NCBI GenBank assembly: GCA_023388515.1 | Contig: JAEWGD010000002.1 | Location: 1-43,344 of the forward strand | Origin: Bacillota bacterium | GTDB taxonomy: Bacteria; Bacillota; Clostridia; Oscillospirales; Ruminococcaceae | Direction: 5' to 3' | DNA length: 43,344 bases | In this document: piece by piece, positions 42,335-43,344 of the stretch | Layout of the letters: each line of letters begins with the position of its first letter | How positions within the stretch are numbered: the stretch's first letter is position 1 | Made by a program: the position numbers and the translations under genes | The notes under the pieces: generated by a model | Database searches by the model: none | Told to the model about the DNA's origin: nothing | Seen by the model: the letters and a program-made list of their open reading frames with translations, nothing else

Positions 42335-42374
42335 GTATTCCGCCGCCCAATGACTAGGCGGAAAGGAATACTTT

Positions 42375-42917
42375 ATGAAGATTCGAGTTTTATATGAAGA
42401 TCACATCAAAAACGGTCACAAGAATTACACCACAATTGAAATTCCAGATGGAGATTACAGCGTCATGCTGGATATCGACTATGAGCAACGTCTTGCAGAA
42501 GCAAAACCTGAAAAGAAAGCGGAGGTGAAACGCTGCGAGACACTACAAGAAATGTTCGACCTCATGAACAACAAGGAATACAACCATTGGCGCCGCTACC
42601 ATAGGCATCTTGGTAATCCCAAGACACCTTATCGAAAAGATGATGAAGTTGAAATTGATGTCATGGATACTTTCGCTGATAACTCTCAGGAGATAGAACG
42701 CAATCATCAAGATGAGTACGAATCTGTCTGCCAATGGATACGCACCGTTCTTGGTAAAAAACAGGACTGGGCAGATATGTTCATTGCAGTACGCATTGAC
42801 GGTATGTCGATTCGAGAATATGCCAGTTCCATCGGTGTCAGCGAAAACAACATTACTCAGAAATTAAAGCGGGCCACAAAGAAATTAGAACAAGAATATA
42901 AAAACCGTCAGATTTGA
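42375..42917 (+). CDS. Sigma-70-like helix-turn-helix protein of mobile element
   Basis: A 180-residue protein whose last 60 residues look like a sigma-70 region 4 helix-turn-helix (WADMFIAVRIDGMSIREYAS, then IGVSENNITQKLKRATKKLE). The N-terminal half is charged and lacks a clear sigma region 2, so it may be a regulator of the sigma-like family rather than a working sigma factor. Such proteins are common in Firmicute prophages and conjugative elements. GCGGAAAGGAATACTTT precedes the ATG, and structured leader hairpins lie upstream. Confidence 0.65.
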   Translation: MKIRVLYEDHIKNGHKNYTTIEIPDGDYSVMLDIDYEQRLAEAKPEKKAEVKRCETLQEMFDLMNNKEYNHWRRYHRHLGNPKTPYRKDDEVEIDVMDTFADNSQEIERNHQDEYESVCQWIRTVLGKKQDWADMFIAVRIDGMSIREYASSIGVSENNITQKLKRATKKLEQEYKNRQI

Positions 42918-42980
42918 CCTTCTCCCAAGGCTACTAGGTAGGAGGTCAAGACCTCCAAAAAACACAAGGAGGTAATTCGA

Positions 42981-43344
42981 ATGGAATTACAAGTTTACAA
43001 AAATGCAGAGTTCGGCTCTGTACGTACCACAACGATTGGTGGTCAACCTTATTTTGTTGGTAAGGATGTAGCTGAAATACTTGGCTACTCAAACACAAAG
43101 GATGCTATTTCATCCCATGTTGATGATGAGGACAAGACTATCATCCAAAGGTCGGAAATAACGACCTTTGAAATTCCGAACAGGGGCTTAACAATCATCA
43201 ATGAATCCGGTCTGTACAGCCTCATCCTCTCAAGCAAGATGCCGAATGCTAAAAAGTTTAAGCGATGGGTGACAAACGAAGTCCTCCCTGCTATTCGGAA
43301 ACATGGACTTTATGCAACAGATGATTTAATCGCAAATCCAGACC
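42981..43344 (+). CDS. Phage antirepressor (BRO-N domain), 3' end outside the window
   Basis: The first 121 residues are visible. They are a BRO-N domain: VRTTTIGGQPYFVGKDVAEI, LGYSNTKDAISSHVDDEDK, then GLTIINESGLYSLILSSKMP and KRWVTNEVLPAIRKHG. Phage antirepressors of this kind lift prophage repression, usually with a second DNA-binding domain (KilA-C or ANT) after BRO-N, which would lie beyond the edge. AAGGAGGT precedes the ATG. It suggests that phage-derived or phage-like DNA continues to the right. Confidence 0.9.
   Translation, partial: MELQVYKNAEFGSVRTTTIGGQPYFVGKDVAEILGYSNTKDAISSHVDDEDKTIIQRSEITTFEIPNRGLTIINESGLYSLILSSKMPNAKKFKRWVTNEVLPAIRKHGLYATDDLIANPD

Overview
The window looks like accessory DNA from a low-G+C Firmicute, most likely an anaerobic Clostridia-class organism. 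The evidence is AT-rich sequence, strong Shine-Dalgarno sites, a Tn1549/MobP3-style conjugation gene set (DUF4314, TrbL-like, PrgI, VirB4, NlpC/P60, DUF6103, ribbon-helix-helix accessory protein, relaxase with Sel1 repeats) and a sigma-I/RsgI pair. I see no housekeeping gene, rRNA, tRNA or CRISPR array. The whole window reads as mobile or defence DNA.

Region 1 (1-19.3 kb) is a damaged integrative conjugative element. It keeps a TrbL/VirB6-like membrane protein, PrgI, a split VirB4 (separate N-domain gene plus ATPase), DUF6103, a hairpin-rich oriT candidate, a relaxosome accessory protein and a relaxase. A cytosine methylase has collapsed to its first and last motifs. A Dam-type adenine methylase is fused in frame to the C-terminal half of a VirD4-type coupling protein that lacks Walker A. 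The NlpC/P60 transfer hydrolase is split into two overlapping, divergent copies. Cargo cassettes sit between transfer genes: a MerR/GyrI regulator, a class II Fic protein, a divergent XRE regulator, and a Fic protein whose catalytic His is Gln. Between the two hydrolase pieces (10.6-14.8 kb) lie scraps of a cytosine methylase and of a TnpB with its right end, a complete sigma-I/RsgI cell-surface signalling pair flanked by 36-bp imperfect direct repeats, and a coiled-coil gene fragment.

Region 2 (19.8-32.7 kb, + strand) is a defence island. It holds an XRE regulator, hsdM, hsdS, a small basic protein, hsdR and a YdbC/PC4-like protein (type I restriction-modification); then the tail of a second HsdR; then a large McrB with a likely EVE reader domain, McrC and two small conserved genes, one frameshifted. 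A 240-bp block lies on each side of this island (19493-19732 and 32851-33090). Each block has a structured core of about 110 nt, at roughly 91% identity with pair-preserving changes, and two 31-nt-period repeats at identical spacing.

Region 3 (41.6-33.3 kb, - strand) is one tightly packed operon: XRE regulator, an ABC-3C (ABC three-component) C-terminal-domain protein with a Cys4 finger, the ABC-3C middle component, a DUF2326 ATPase, type III Mod and type III Res. The joining of an ABC-3C conflict system to a type III restriction-modification system under one promoter is the best candidate here for a little-described composite defence system.

Region 4 (41.9 kb to the end, + strand) resembles the edge of another phage-like or conjugative element: a small Lys/Ser-rich protein, a nested structured RNA or terminator, a sigma-like helix-turn-helix protein and the start of a phage antirepressor.
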